Source of the DNA: Tubulanus polymorphus
Taxonomy: Eukaryota; Nemertea; Palaeonemertea; Tubulaniformes; Tubulanidae
Assembly (NCBI RefSeq): GCF_964204645.1
Contig: NC_134030.1
Location: 7,374,278 to 7,438,277, forward strand
DNA length: 64,000 bases
Direction of reading: 5' to 3'
Made by a program: the position numbers and the translations under genes
Notes under the pieces: model-generated
The model's input: only the letters and a program-made list of their open reading frames with translations
Database searches by the model: none
What the model was told of the DNA's origin: nothing
Shown here: positions 36,651 through 49,330 of the stretch, in pieces
Layout of the letters: each line of letters opens with the position of its first letter
How positions within the stretch are numbered: the stretch's first letter is position 1

Positions 36651-38700
36651 ATATATATTTTTCCATTTTCAATGAACCTCAACTAGGGTGGCGCTAGAAA
36701 ATGATAGAAAATAAATCTCTTCTCGCTTTCAATCAATCATCAACAAACATAGATATTTGTTTGGAATATGACGGGGTCGTAAACATATTTTTTCCGTATT
36801 CAATAATTTTTCAATAGATCTAAAAACAGGGTTGTGCAAGGTCAGAATACAATCAAAAATATGACTGAAGCGACAGTTTACGTATGTCGTATGTCGTTTG
36901 TTGCGACAATATGATGTCCTCTTCATGTATTTTCGATAGCGTGTATATCGCGTGCGTGTATCGTTTATAAATCAAAACAGTGAAAATGTCATCCATTATT
37001 ACTCTATTTGCGAGTAGATTAAAATAGATCGATTTTTGCAGTCGATTTCATATTTACCAATTTATACAATTATACGGTAACCGAAACACCACCCAAAACC
37101 GACACCAATAACATTCGATCTATAACTGGAGGTGTGCTGGGAAATTTTTTTTTCGTGAAAGTGCGGCAATGAACACCTTTTTTTAAGCAGTGCATCATGA
37201 CACTATTCCCCTGTAACTGAAATGAGCTCTTTGCATTGATTGACTCAATATTTTTGTAATCGATGATTGAAAGTTTTGAGTGTATGATTTACACGTTTAT
37301 CGCGCCAATAATTTCAAATATCAATTTATTTGACCTCTGGCACATATAACACTTTTCCACTAAAAAGAGCCGAGTACTATCGAGTAGTATCAATTCACTG
37401 TCGAGTGTATAGTATTTGAGTATTTGAATACATCGAACATGTTTGACAAATACCAAGGGTAAATTTCACTTCTTTTCATAGCATTTCACACCTTTGTTGT
37501 AACATCGTGTTTATATAGGATTTCTTATATTTACCATCCAGCTATAGACTACATACGCTTCTTTCTACTACCTATAAGCATGTTTTCATAAGGAAGAACT
37601 GTCCTTTTGCGCTGGAAGATGTCGCGTAATTGTTATTTCTATCTTCTACCTAGTTTAGTTTTATACAAAGTTCTTCATGGGAGCAGGGTGAGTGGGGATT
37701 ATGGATTTTGAATATAGTTCAAAATAAGAGTATATTTTGGTTAGCATTTTATAAATGATCGAGGAAATATGATTGAACTAGGTTGCTACCTTTTCACTTA
37801 TTCTATTGTAGTAGTTCAGTAGATGATATTGATGACAGTTTATAGTTGAATGTATATAACAAGTTTAACTCACCAAGGCCTATACAAGTTTTAAAGTATT
37901 AAATGCAAAATCTATTACTCAAGAATTAAAATGGCAAAATTTAACGTATCTTTAATCGTTAACATTTTTAATTGTTGAGTAATAAGATTTCGCTATCAAT
38001 ATTTTTCAACTTATTATCTATTCTCCACATAAGAGTGTGGCTATTCTACTTGAATGTTTATGTATTTATTGGAATATTTCGACAGAGAAGTGCAATGTCG
38101 GCCAAGGGTCATATTGCTGCGAAAAATGTGGAAAACTGGGAAAATAATCTGGAAAATGTGAACAATCCTGGCAATAAGGATGTGAAAAATTAGATTTTGT
38201 TTAAAAAAAACATTTTGAAGGATGTAAAAAAATCCGAAAATTTCAGAGTGTATAAATCTGGTCCTGATCAGCTTTTAGGGCGATTGACCCTGTTCTGTGA
38301 CGGGCTTGTGAATGGGATTGGCTGGCATGCTTTATGAGAAGAACACAGCAGTATATCCCGGCGCGATGTTTCGGCTGAGTTCGTTCTTATGATCACCGAT
38401 GATTACTCGAAGTGATTGATCTGCCTGATCGTTCGATTGATTGATCGACTTCTGATAATCGGGTCGTAATTGACTCCGATTTTAGAATAACGATTATCAG
38501 ATAAAGACCTGTTGTAAATAAAAACACCCAATGCCGATTCAAGCATTTTTAGTTACGTTCTGATGATTTGAAATCGAGAAATTTTTTACTTTGCTATTTC
38601 CCCTCAATCTGCTGAGCGCTACTTGGGAATTATTTACAAGTTCAAGTTTTCTTCTTTCCGATCAAGGGGAACTAGACAAGAGAAGAATATGTGACTTAGG
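36651..38700. other. Gene-free stretch
   Basis: AT-rich sequence without a recognised gene. A segment at about 38120-38195 (gaaaactgggaaaataatct, then caataaggatgtgaaaaatt) resembles one at 57745-57870 ending caataataaggatgtgataa, so it may be a degenerate interspersed repeat. Confidence 0.45.
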
Positions 38701-38860
38701 AACCCTGTCGCCACCTGGATTCATTATCAACCTTAGATTGATATTTGACCAGTACGCCAGGCGATGGCTGTAACCATTTAGACCCTGCTGCCACCTGGAT
38801 TCAATATAACCCTGGATTGATATTTGACCAATGCATATATATGGCGATGGATGTAACCAT
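38701..38860 (+). repeat. 80-bp tandem duplication
   Basis: Unit 1 (38701-38779) and unit 2 (38780-38860) share accctg.cgccacctggattc or accctgctgccacctggattc, then gattgatatttgacca, ggcgatgg.tgtaaccatt. Divergence is about 15 percent with one small indel. Confidence 0.85.
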
Positions 38861-40004
38861 TCTGTCACTGGATTATCCCTTTCTCAGTACTTACTGATCA
38901 TGACGGTTTATTTCTACTTGCTATAGATATTCCCTTTGTTAACCCTATCAGTGTTGATTTATCAATACCCGAAAGTGTGTTGAATATTGGGCATACTGCT
39001 ATAATGTGTCTACACCGCAATGCGGTGAATTGTTAGTTACTAAAATTTCACTATGTTTAGTAGGCGCTGCCATCTTTCGATAGAGATAAGAACTAATAAC
39101 AGCAATAAACTGTATTGATCTAAGAAATTCCTATACCAAATTATACACCACACTGATATAGAGGCACTGAGAGGGAAATCAGTATTCGGCTATTGTGCCA
39201 CCCCTCCCCGCTCACGGTAGATAGATAAGGTTGAGTCGTTTTGCTTTAGTCAAAAGTTGTTCGAAACTAGTCGATCATCTTCTCGGAAGAGATAAATACC
39301 TTTCAAATTCTCGAACAGAATGTTGCAGATTGAGTTTTCGGTCGTACAATGGACGGAACGTGTGACGGTGAATAGACGTCGAGACTCGCGCAATCGAAAA
39401 TGGAGAAAATCGAATCAACGAACGAAGGGATAGAGCGCCGACGTTATCGTGAACGAAATTTCTTCAACTTTTTAAAACGACGAGACGAGCAACAGTTCGA
39501 GTAATGATTCTATACGCGATATCTTCACTTCCATACGAAGTTATTAAGACCAATTTCTCGAATTGCCTTTATTACCCAAACGAACGGGAATATGAAAACG
39601 CTCGCGCGCGCGGCCAAGGAGATGAGGTTTTTTTCCGCCGGAACGATTATCTATTACGACCGATCGACGAAATGCCTATTCGCGGCTGCAATGATTGCTG
39701 GGTAATTGATCGTTAACGAGACGATGCTAAGATCGACATCGTCGTCGTCGGGACCGAGGCGCCGATGCAATTATTATGCCATCGACGCCGTCCGGGACCT
39801 GATAGCCGATCTCACTCGCTCAGCCGACAGCCAGGGACGAGGTGTGCTATGCGTCAAAATTCCTAGATGCAACAACGACTAGAGTTCAGATATGATTTGG
39901 ATGAATCGTGAAAATAACTGGGATTATGACCATGGAGAATGAACCTTTGCCTGAAAAATTAAAGTTTATTGGTTCTTAGGCTTTTGGAGACCCTTATTCT
40001 TGTA
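38861..40004. other. Gene-free stretch with a CpG-rich patch
   Basis: The 39360-39840 part is CpG-rich, including a cgctcgcgcgcgcggc run, with a 70-codon frame (39504-39716, +) of no recognisable family. Confidence 0.45.
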
Positions 40005-40460
40005 TTCCCTGTCCGTCTGTCTGTCTTTCAGCTGCTTAGCTTCGTTGGGATTGATCTTGATGAAAATTGGGTACAACATTATTTAGGGGGTCTTGTTATG
40101 CAGTGCAAAAAATTGGCCTAGAGCACCACCTAGTGGCAGATTGAGGCACTAGAAACTGACCGAGGAACAGGGTCGAAATATAAACAGTTGTCATGACAAA
40201 ATTTAGCTATAGGTTCAGGGACATCATTTCCAATGGGAACTAACGCATGGTAATTTCCGAGTTTGAGTTTGAGCCTGAGCCTGAGAACCGTTGTTGTCCA
40301 TGGCTTGTTCTATAATCACAATATCTTAAAAGGGTTTGGTTTATCCTTGAGTTGCCTCATACATGTAGGATAGAAATGTTTGATTATTGAAGAGATAATT
40401 TGTTAAATCATCCCCTTCAGTCGCATGATTGTTATATAGAGATTGCCGAGAGTTAATTGT
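40005..40460 (+). repeat. Dispersed 0.5-kb repeat C, copy 2
   Basis: Pairs with 11620-12110 in the same orientation, with all landmark words in order. It begins in a gtccgtctgtctgtctttca run and ends near gattgccgag. The middle of the 3' half is more diverged. Confidence 0.75.
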
Positions 40461-43400
40461 ATTTTTTCGGTGCTGGCTTTATCAAGAGGAATCTTCTGCC
40501 TGTTCTATCCATGTGACCGAATTGTTCTTTACATGATTATATTGACAAAATAAGGGGCTCTGGTTAACCCCCCTGTGGCAAAACCAATGCAGTGGAGTAG
40601 CTATGTATGGCTACGCTGCTGCTAAGTGAAAATCAGTGTACTCTGTATAAACCCCAATAGGGTATAAGAGCTGATTTATGTGTTATGCATGCCATCGGAT
40701 CCAATCACTCCCTGGAGTGAAATTTACCCGTGTTTTTACATCATTTACTCGCCGCGAAATCGGGTTAAATTATGATGTGGATCATGATGACATTTTTGGA
40801 TATATCGTCGTCTATTAATCTAAGCGATATCGCGTGGAAGAGAAAACTCATTCGCAGTCGGCGTCTCGTACACGCGCGCAGTCGCGGTAACCAATAAATA
40901 GCTGTTCATTTCTCGGGTCATTAGAAAAGAGAGAAAATGGTCCTGAGGGGCATCTGAAAACTCCTGAACCGACGCGAAGGATCATCTCTATATACCGTCC
41001 ATTTTAGAATACATCTATTTATTGTGTTTACTGTGGATCAATGTAACATAAAGATGTAACCTAAATCTAATTGACACTTTTCCACAGTGGGCCAATGCCT
41101 TATTTTGTAGCTGGGTGAGGTGCACATCTTCTGGTGAGTCACCACCCACAAACTTGTTAAACAAATTATTTTTCGGAGTGCATACTTGCCCAGTTTTGCC
41201 ATTTTACCTGTGCAGCCATCATCAATACTTTACAGCTATACTTGAGAATTGTTATGACTGTCCCCGTATGAAATAATGCTGAAAGAAAGGAAGAGTGTGG
41301 TTGTGTGGTTGTTTGACAATCAGTCAGCTGTGGAAGGCGCTGAATGAAACTCTATTAACTATTACGATTGCGCGCAGAAATTCCTGCGTATGCTTTAATT
41401 GGTGACATCAGCGATCTTACCATACATTCTTGTTGCATCGTGCTGATGAGTTTAAGAGCAAGATGATGGAATTTCTCAGCTGCGGCAGTTTGAGTCATAT
41501 AGCACCTCGGGCTCTGGGAAACAGATGAGATAGGACCTGTATAACACAGTTACGTCAATGTTATCAATGAGTAGTCAAATAGATCTATACAAGTTGTCTG
41601 TATTCTGTATACTGGAAAATATCTAAGTTCCCATTCCAAACACAGGCCCTCCTATCTATGCCATCCTCTTTGTTCTTTTCCACTTTTTATCCTCAGCTTC
41701 AATTTCTATGATTCGATCTTGGCCTCCATTACCTTTTCATTTCCTTTTTCCATGTCTATGATCCCTTTTCCTTACTCAATTTTCCCTGATATCATCATTC
41801 GACCTATCCTTATCCCCCTTAGCTTGGAGAAGAACCATTCTGACAATCTCCCCATTTCTTCCTTTCTGGACCCCCTTGTTATCCTTTCCTTGGCAGCCTC
41901 AACCTGATTTCTCTTTCACAGTATATCATTCCACTGGAGTATATGATATCCTGTATATTGGAAACATTGACTCAATACTGTCCACCCTGGAGGCAGTACG
42001 TTACATTATATCCTACGTCATGCTGCTAGGCTGATGGTCATCTATGTTTATTTCCTGTCTACGAGAATAGTTCTAGACACCGCTGCGTAATGATTGTCCT
42101 TCCAACGCTGACAAATTGATGTCATATTGTGTATCGGTATTTTCAATGTGACTCAATGTTAATCCCACCAGGTGTCCTAATCCCATCCCTGCACTACCCC
42201 TTCTTACAGCTTGTATCAGTCCGAAACTGCTATACTAAATCCTAACCACCTAGAGTATCTGCAATATCGATATCGGTTATCATCTTTTTTTTGTGGCATG
42301 TCGAAAATTTCCGGCTTAACAGGCTTCGCTTTGAAGTTGAATTCTGTCAAATTGACTTCAACGATTTTGTGATGAGCTCCCCGCGTAGCATAATTGTTCA
42401 GAACATCTTCGAATGGATGAGGAATGATAATATTTGGTACTTGAGCGATCGTCTGTAGTCATTGTTAGTGTATGGAACCTGATGATTAATACAGAAACAG
42501 GCTAAATTCAATATATTCAATGAATGCAGCAGTGCTATTTGTCTATGAATGAAATTGCCATTATTAGTGAGAACAATCGAAAACACAAGAGTATTTTGTA
42601 TCTTTGTGATCATTGTACAGCAGACCACCACCTGATATGTCCTAGCAGACAATATACTGGGTACTACCAATCAATCCCTATGTTAACCATGTTGTGGTGT
42701 TATCATATAACAATGGATCATCCCTCCTGGCAAGCTTTCATCTACTGTCTAGCAGAAATAATCCTAGAAAATTCAAATTTTACAAGGGCGTTTTTGGGAT
42801 TAGGGTAGATATGGCCTCGGGAAGGTATGGATGTATGATGATTTGGGCATGTAAGGAATAATCAAGTTGCATCATTTATTCGATTGGCGCTCTAGTTACT
42901 TGATCCAGAAGGTGATTATTGCCTGTATTCCGCTGAGGGTGTTCAGATTCAACTTAACTTCAATTGAAATTGAAGAATTATCTTGGAGAAATTTATACCA
43001 TAAGTATTAAACGGGTACGACTGAACAGAAAATACCTTAGCTGACGCGTTCTGCAACAACCCCCGCAGGACGACGGTTCACAAACCGATGTCGAATGTAA
43101 TTAAAGTTTAAAATCTTCAAATGAAATTGAACGTCGTCGTCGTCTTCAGGTTTTTCAATAAGACAAAACGACACGCGAGCCTCCGGGTTCGTTCATATCC
43201 TTCATAGGAAGCTTAGCATTCGTTCGGCAGACGGCTGTTACACTTCTCATTCCGGTGTCTAATGCGATTCGTCGCGATTCATTTTGTTTTCGGCGGAATA
43301 TAAATTCCAAAGAAACACCGTGTTCCATTGAACTACCGACAGTCGTTCTTCAGCGATGAATCGATGATTCCTTTGATTCGTGTTGTTTTCGAACAAATTG

Positions 43401-44658
43401 TAGAATCGTGTTTGAAGAGACACGAGAGTGCATTATAGGGTTCATGTAGACCTCAATATTTCGAATCGGATGGAAAAGCCAATGTGATAATGTTTAAGCT
43501 GTAACAGAGACTAAGATCTATGAATAGCATTTTTAAAACATCTTTTTAATCTAAGATTCATATCTTTCTGCCACCAGGAGTTGAAAGCAAAACATTTAAA
43601 CATTTTTCCCTCCAAAAGTTTCAATTTCAACTTGAGTTGACAGGAAAGTGGGCCAAGTGACCAGAAAATTTGGTTGGAATGAACTGCCTTATTGCTCGGA
43701 AACACCAAACAGATTGGTGTACCGTATATACGGTAGTTTGGGTAACTCGAATCTCCGCCAGATCTTGGGTAACATATATTTCGTAGTATACATGATAACC
43801 TGTGCTGTGGCTAGACTGCGTGGTGTTTGATTGGTAAACAGTAGGATTCGCTTGATATGATAGAAACGGCTAAAGACCTTTAATCCGTAACAATAACGAT
43901 ATTTGTGAACAAACATTTCCGTAGATATCCCGCCTGCGTGACCGGTTTGCGAATCTTGGCATTTCGACTCGGCGTTGCCCCGTCGCCAGCATCGAATATT
44001 CTAAAAGACAAAAGTCGACGGCAAACCAATGTCGCGATGGTTAATGTCTTATGAGCGCCATATTATTCTTGAAGACAAAACTTCGCCGGCCGCCTCGGTT
44101 AAATATTCATCGTCGAGATTCAGCACGGCGATAATTTAGAAACCTTTGCTGTATGAAACATTTAAGAATGCAATGCAACGTCTTTATCGATTTAATTATA
44201 TAGATGTTACCATATTGTCTCACACACAGGAATGAAATATTTATAATAGTACAACCGACAATGGATAGATAACCACTCTTTTGTCTGCGATGATGCAAAC
44301 TCTTGTAAAGGTACATACGCAGTTATACAGTTGTAGCTCAACAGTTGAATGCTTGATGAATGACAGTCCTGTGAATCTCTCTATTCAGGTATATGTGATG
44401 CCTTTACAACAGGGCGTTTCTGTTTGTCTTGACCTAAGGTTAGCAGTTTAAGGAATACTTGAAAATTGAATATCATGAAAAGCTATTCCGGTTGTATCTT
44501 AGAAAAGATGATGCAGAGTTGTGTTTCCGTTATCGATAACCCAGCTGATACATTGGGCACCCACCCCTCCTGCCATAGTGCAATCCTCTCAGATATCTTT
44601 GTAATCAAGTTTGTTGGGTTTCTTTCAGTTAACTTGCTGATCATTTCCATTGGATAAT
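40461..44658. other. Gene-free stretch of about 4.2 kb
   Basis: No recognised gene. A C/T-rich segment at 41640-41910 accounts for a compositionally biased 62-codon frame. The 43020-43440 part is CpG-richer. Other frames (such as 42524-42808, +, 94 codons) are of chance length. Confidence 0.45.
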
Positions 44659-44738
44659 GATAGGCTCTCTAATTAGGCACAGGCCAAATCTGTGCCAATT
44701 TGGCCCTAGTCATATCGTCTCCGGGATATTGCGGTGTA
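44659..44738. mobile_element. Truncated TIR element (gccgcgat family), copy E
   Basis: Only one end is present. The segment gctctctaattaggcac..ggcc, then gtctccgggatattgcggtgta, matches the right part of the 62625 copy (gctctttaattaggcacggg and gtctccgtatgatcgcggctgta). The other terminus is missing. Confidence 0.6.
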
Positions 44739-47309
44739 TGACCGCGTTATGAAATAAATAGCAACAGGTTTTTCATGCACGCATGTATGCACCCACAACG
44801 TATCACCAAAACAATGATCTCAGGAATGAATCATAATTAGTTTATCATTTCGTACAGTGATAAAAGGTTGCGTTTATACAGGAAATCGGTGGGATAGCCT
44901 GGAGATAGCCGTATTTCTTGCTGAGTCAAGAAGAGGAGGGATAGATAGGGACAGGTGTCATTAATACCACATAAACCACCGATAAACCTGTGCTGTATTT
45001 ATAGAGGTAGTCAGTGACTAATTCATTAACTGGTATTAGTTAGAGATTAAGACTTAATAACTGAGGGAATATGAGTGCGTGCAACAGTGAGTTCCTAGGT
45101 GATTTTCTACTCTACTGGATATTTTAAATCTAGAATCCTCCAGATTCTACGAAGATCTACAATGTTTTTGCGATACATGATAAACCATTCTGTAAAAGGG
45201 CAAATTTTGTCAAATACCATCATGAGTATATACTGATACAGGCCCGTGCTGAGATTTTTTTAGAACAAGGGCAATTCACCATGAAAAGGGGCACTTTCCG
45301 ATTGGAAAAATGACGGATCTTGAATATGTACCTGAATAAATCATTTGTCAATGGATTACTTTTCATTTCCAAAAAAAAAACATGACAGTTGTATGCAAAT
45401 TTCGTAAAAAAATCTGGAATTATTTCACACTGACTTTTTTGATGGGCACTTTAGGGGTTCGTTCACAACCATCACCCCTCCCTCTTGGCAAAGGCCTGTG
45501 ATTAAGGGTTGATAAAGCCGTACCCTGTACCACAAAGGATGAGTCACGCAGGAGGGTGAACTTTAATTACAATGACATTCAGTCTGAGATTTAATTACCT
45601 GTCAACTGTAGTGCCATCAGACAACTGGTCATTGACACAGTGAGCGTGTACATATATATGGTACAATCTTATGAATAATTCAATGACCAGCGGAGAGTGA
45701 GAAAGATAGGAGAGATCAGATTAATAAAATCCTTCCGTTTTATTGTCATCACTCTCGAGTACAGCTACTTCTAGTCAAGATGTTGTGATTTCATTTGTGG
45801 AACATCTGAATAGTCGGCCGCATTATATTGTAGGTGCCTATACTACAAGACTTCTGGTTGGATGCAAATTGGATTGTTAGTTATAAAAAAGAGAAAGAAA
45901 AAGTTGAAAGGTTTTGATCGAACTATAAAGTGGCAATTGAGAGCCTGTTGATGTTCATAGTTTGGAAAAATTCATAGGTGAACCGTGGTGCAATTTTGAT
46001 TACGATAACTCTATCTTAAGAAATATCATCGGTAGATGGATAACCCCGAGAATGTCCTAATCTGTGCATTTGGAGACATCAGTTGGCAGCTTAGGATTGA
46101 CTTGATGGGTACCTAGCAGTTCGGCGCTTGAGTTTCGAAAGCTCTGTATCGTGTTTTACGTGTTGATTCATCCACATTTTGAGGAAATCCAGTTATATCG
46201 AGTATAGTAATGTCTATTAAGGGATTGGGGTAACGCTACTATTGCTACCGCGTGAAAGAGGAAGAAATGCGATTTGTAAATGCTCCACTGCTCGGCTGAT
46301 GTCTGATGGCATGTGACAGATTATTCCAATATTTCTGTCGTCGGCTACGCTGCGAAAGATTCCCATGGGCGAACGCGAGCCGGCGCGCTCTATGAACTTC
46401 GGTATATTAAAAAAGGAGTGTTCGATTCTGGTCGCCCGTCTTGCAAATAAAAACGCCCGTGCCTGGAGACGTTTTGAATTTAAAAGCCCTGTCATGACAA
46501 TCTAACGAGTAATGGCATTCGCGTTGCTAATATACGCACAACCGATACTATATGGGGGTTGGGCGTGAAACGATGGCAAGATATATATCGTTACCATCGG
46601 ATTATTGGGAAAAGCCACGTTGATCTCGTGAGATCCTCGCGCGGACCGCCGAACGCTGAACGAACACGAGATCTCTTTTGAGATCGCTGGCGGATTTCTT
46701 GGTTTTGTTGGTTCATTTAAATGGTTTATAATCACGCGAGGGATTCGAGGAATTTCTATACCCAATACAAAACTTGTAGAATTTCTGGAATATGCCTGCA
46801 CGCCACTTTATGAATACAACAAAATCACTTCTTTCAGTCATTTTTTTCCTTCTCTGGTTTCTTTTCGTAGACAAATATCTCGAGAAAAACCATTTGTGTC
46901 TCGATTTCCCTCAATCTTTTCGAGAACATTTTGTTGCTGAGTTTCAGAAATTCTGAGGAGAAAAAGCTCCTCTCACTTCAGACGTCCATAAAACGTTGTG
47001 GCCATTATCAGTAGCATTCTCTTCACAATATCGTCAAGAGACGCTGAACTGTTGAATAGATGGGCTGTAATATTCTAAATTGGCTGCTACGAGGAATTTT
47101 ATGGGGAAATGCTTTTCACGAAGTCATTGCTAATTAACCTTTTGTTGATCAAAATCGTTGATCTTTAACCGAACAAGGCGTGATTTCCCTTGAAAAATAA
47201 CTTCGAAGATAAATCGTGTCTGATATAGAACACTTTATTAACATAGGGTGTCGTATTGAATACATATAGTTTTTAAGTGATTAATAGCCAGGGTGGATCC
47301 AGAGGCAAA
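44739..47309. other. Gene-free stretch; nearly open minus frame at 46217-46801
   Basis: No gene is recognised. The minus strand from 46801 to 46217 is open in one frame except for a single stop at 46502-46504 (99 plus 92 codons). The product resembles no known family and local GC is slightly raised, so chance or an old decayed coding segment are both possible. Confidence 0.4.
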
Positions 47310-47439
47310 TTTTGAAGGACTTGTCACACATCCCAAAAGGGCACTTTGATGTCCAAAAAGGCAATTGTATATGTATTCTTGCATTAGATGGGCCAGTTTT
47401 GAAGAACTTGTCACATCCCAAAATGGTACTTTGATGTAC
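47310..47439 (+). repeat. Direct repeat of a 45-bp segment
   Basis: The block ttgaaggacttgtcacacat at 47312 and ttgaagaacttgtcacatcc at about 47399 both continue into ccaaaa.gg.actttgatgt. The two copies are about 87 bp apart. Confidence 0.8.
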
Positions 47440-48049
47440 AGAGAGATAATAGGCCTATTAGGGATATTACAGCACTGAAATGCACCAATTATCTTTGTTG
47501 ACTAAATAGAAATGTGAACTCAAAAAAATTTGGACTTCTACAAGTTTCACAAGTCCCCCTGAATAGAGCTGTTGTTTAATTCGGATCGAATAATCATTGA
47601 GCTAAATTGACCCCTGAATCTGATAATGAGTCGCTTGGTCTGAGTTTTATCGTTGAGAAAGTGTCATCGATAGTAAGTACTATTTACGCCTGAGGAAAGA
47701 TCTATTTAGTTTATTGAAAGCGACGGAGTCTCTCTCCTCGCTCTAAGACCTATACAGCCTGGTTTATGATAATGGTATCGAGCACGGGTTCCTTCAGGGA
47801 TAAACCATTATATTATATCTTCATTTGAAAGGTTTAGTTCCACGAGAATTGATTTGTGGTTTACCTAAATCGAATGGTATAAGGGGCTCTGTCTGAATTG
47901 ATCCTAGAAATCCTGAGCTGATAGCGGATCAGTACATGCAGGATTATTGTTCTGCCAGTTTTGAATTTAAGTCAAAGTATAGGTTATGTTTTCTTGATAC
48001 ATATTCTTCTACTTTAGATGAAATTTGAAAGTTAATGTTGATCACCATT

Positions 48050-48208
48050 AATAAGACACTATATCTGTGTTGTGATGATAATATAAAGTGAGTCCCGCTA
48101 TAAAAACAAAAAAATTACATCCAAAAATGTTTTTCTTTGTTTCGACTATATTCTAATGGTCATCCTCAGAAATACCGAACAAAGATGACTATCAGAATAT
48201 AGCAAGAT
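48050..48208 (-). ncRNA. Head-to-head pair of hammerhead-like motifs
   Basis: On the minus strand from 48169: CTGAGGA, a stem (GAC / GTC) with an AT-rich loop, and CGAAAC, followed by an AT-rich run and tttttatagcgggactcact. On the plus strand at 48184-48202, gatgactatcagaatatagc is a second, decayed copy of the stem region pointing the opposite way. CTGAGGA deviates from the functional CTGATGA core, so these are best seen as relics. Confidence 0.35.
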
Positions 48209-49149
48209 TTACATTCTATGATGATTTTAATGAAACAATATTATGGGATTCTAAGTATTATACATTCTCAGATAGTTTTGCATCATTTACAGCTTAGGAA
48301 ATAAACAATTATCAATCAAAGTATATCTTTTTCTTTTGTCGAGAAATCGTGGACCAACAACGATGAGATGTTTCTTTTTCTTTGGTTGGGAATTTGCGGA
48401 CCCATTAGCATCCCATCCTATCCCCACTCGCTGTGTGGCCCGCCGATCTGAAAAAAAGACGAATAAAGTTCTCTCATTAGTAGAATCGATATAGATTCAG
48501 ACGTTTGCCGATTATCTGGCGAGAACTCGCGGCAGTGTTTTCTTTTTTATCTAAACGAGGTCCGAAAACATTTCTACTGACGTTGAACCTCCGCAGAATC
48601 AGAGATAGGGAAAGCATTGTGTTGTGTTAATCGTATTTGATTGGTTGAAGAGAGATTGTGTTCAATGACACAGTGTGTATATTGTGTATGCGGGTGTATA
48701 TACGTTACACTCTCCATCATCTGCGGGATGCTGAGCACACTTTCACACGTTCTCCGCGCTCACACTCTCCATCTCTCAATCGCGAAAGTGTTGGATTTAA
48801 TGAATTTATGGATTTCGTCGTGTTTTCTTTATTGACAGAACGGTAATTCATATCCGGGCAGTTGATAACTTTTCTAATTCTTCTAGAGGGTAAGTGTTCA
48901 CAAATATCTATCATTATTCCGAGTAATTTTGTTGTTTTACTGCAAGTTTCAAACCAAAGTGAAACTTATCAGCAGAATTGTGATGCTGAAAATTGTATTG
49001 ATTTTGCTGAATGGGTTTCCAGTTTAAGATGAAGTAGCAGTTCAATCTTTATTTGAACTAATAAGGAGAAAAACAATATCTGAGTTGTAACCAACGATTG
49101 ATATTGTAAAGTAAAACTTTGACTTTCACTGATCCCATAACCTGCTGGA
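48209..49149. other. Gene-free stretch
   Basis: No recognised gene. The segment 48640-48890 ends in a donor-like gagg|gtaagt at about 48890, without an identifiable exon. Confidence 0.4.
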
Positions 49150-49330
49150 GTCATTGGGGCGCTGCAATGACAAATGCATGCTGCACCAACTGGCTCCTCC
49201 TCTTGTGGCGGTTGTGGGGATGCTTGTCTTGGTCCATTCAGCGATGTTGTCTGCCCATTTCTTCCTTGGTCAACCTTGCCTTCTCTTCTTAACTGTGGTC
49301 AGCAGGTCTCAAGTTGATTCATTGGCTTGA
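49150..49330 (-). pseudogene. Decayed LINE C-terminal fragment
   Basis: On the minus strand the frame gives LLTTVKKRRQG, a stop, PRKKWADNIAEWTKTSIPTT, ATRGGASWC. The pattern R-G-R-P-R-K-x-W-x-D-N-I-x-E-W-T closes the polyprotein of many non-LTR retrotransposons, and LLxTVKRR normally lies some 30 residues upstream; here the two are brought together by a deletion. The stop is a TGA where an arginine codon (CGA) is expected. The reverse transcriptase proper is not recognisable further upstream (49330-49560). This is a different tail type from the 27600 relic. Confidence 0.65.
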
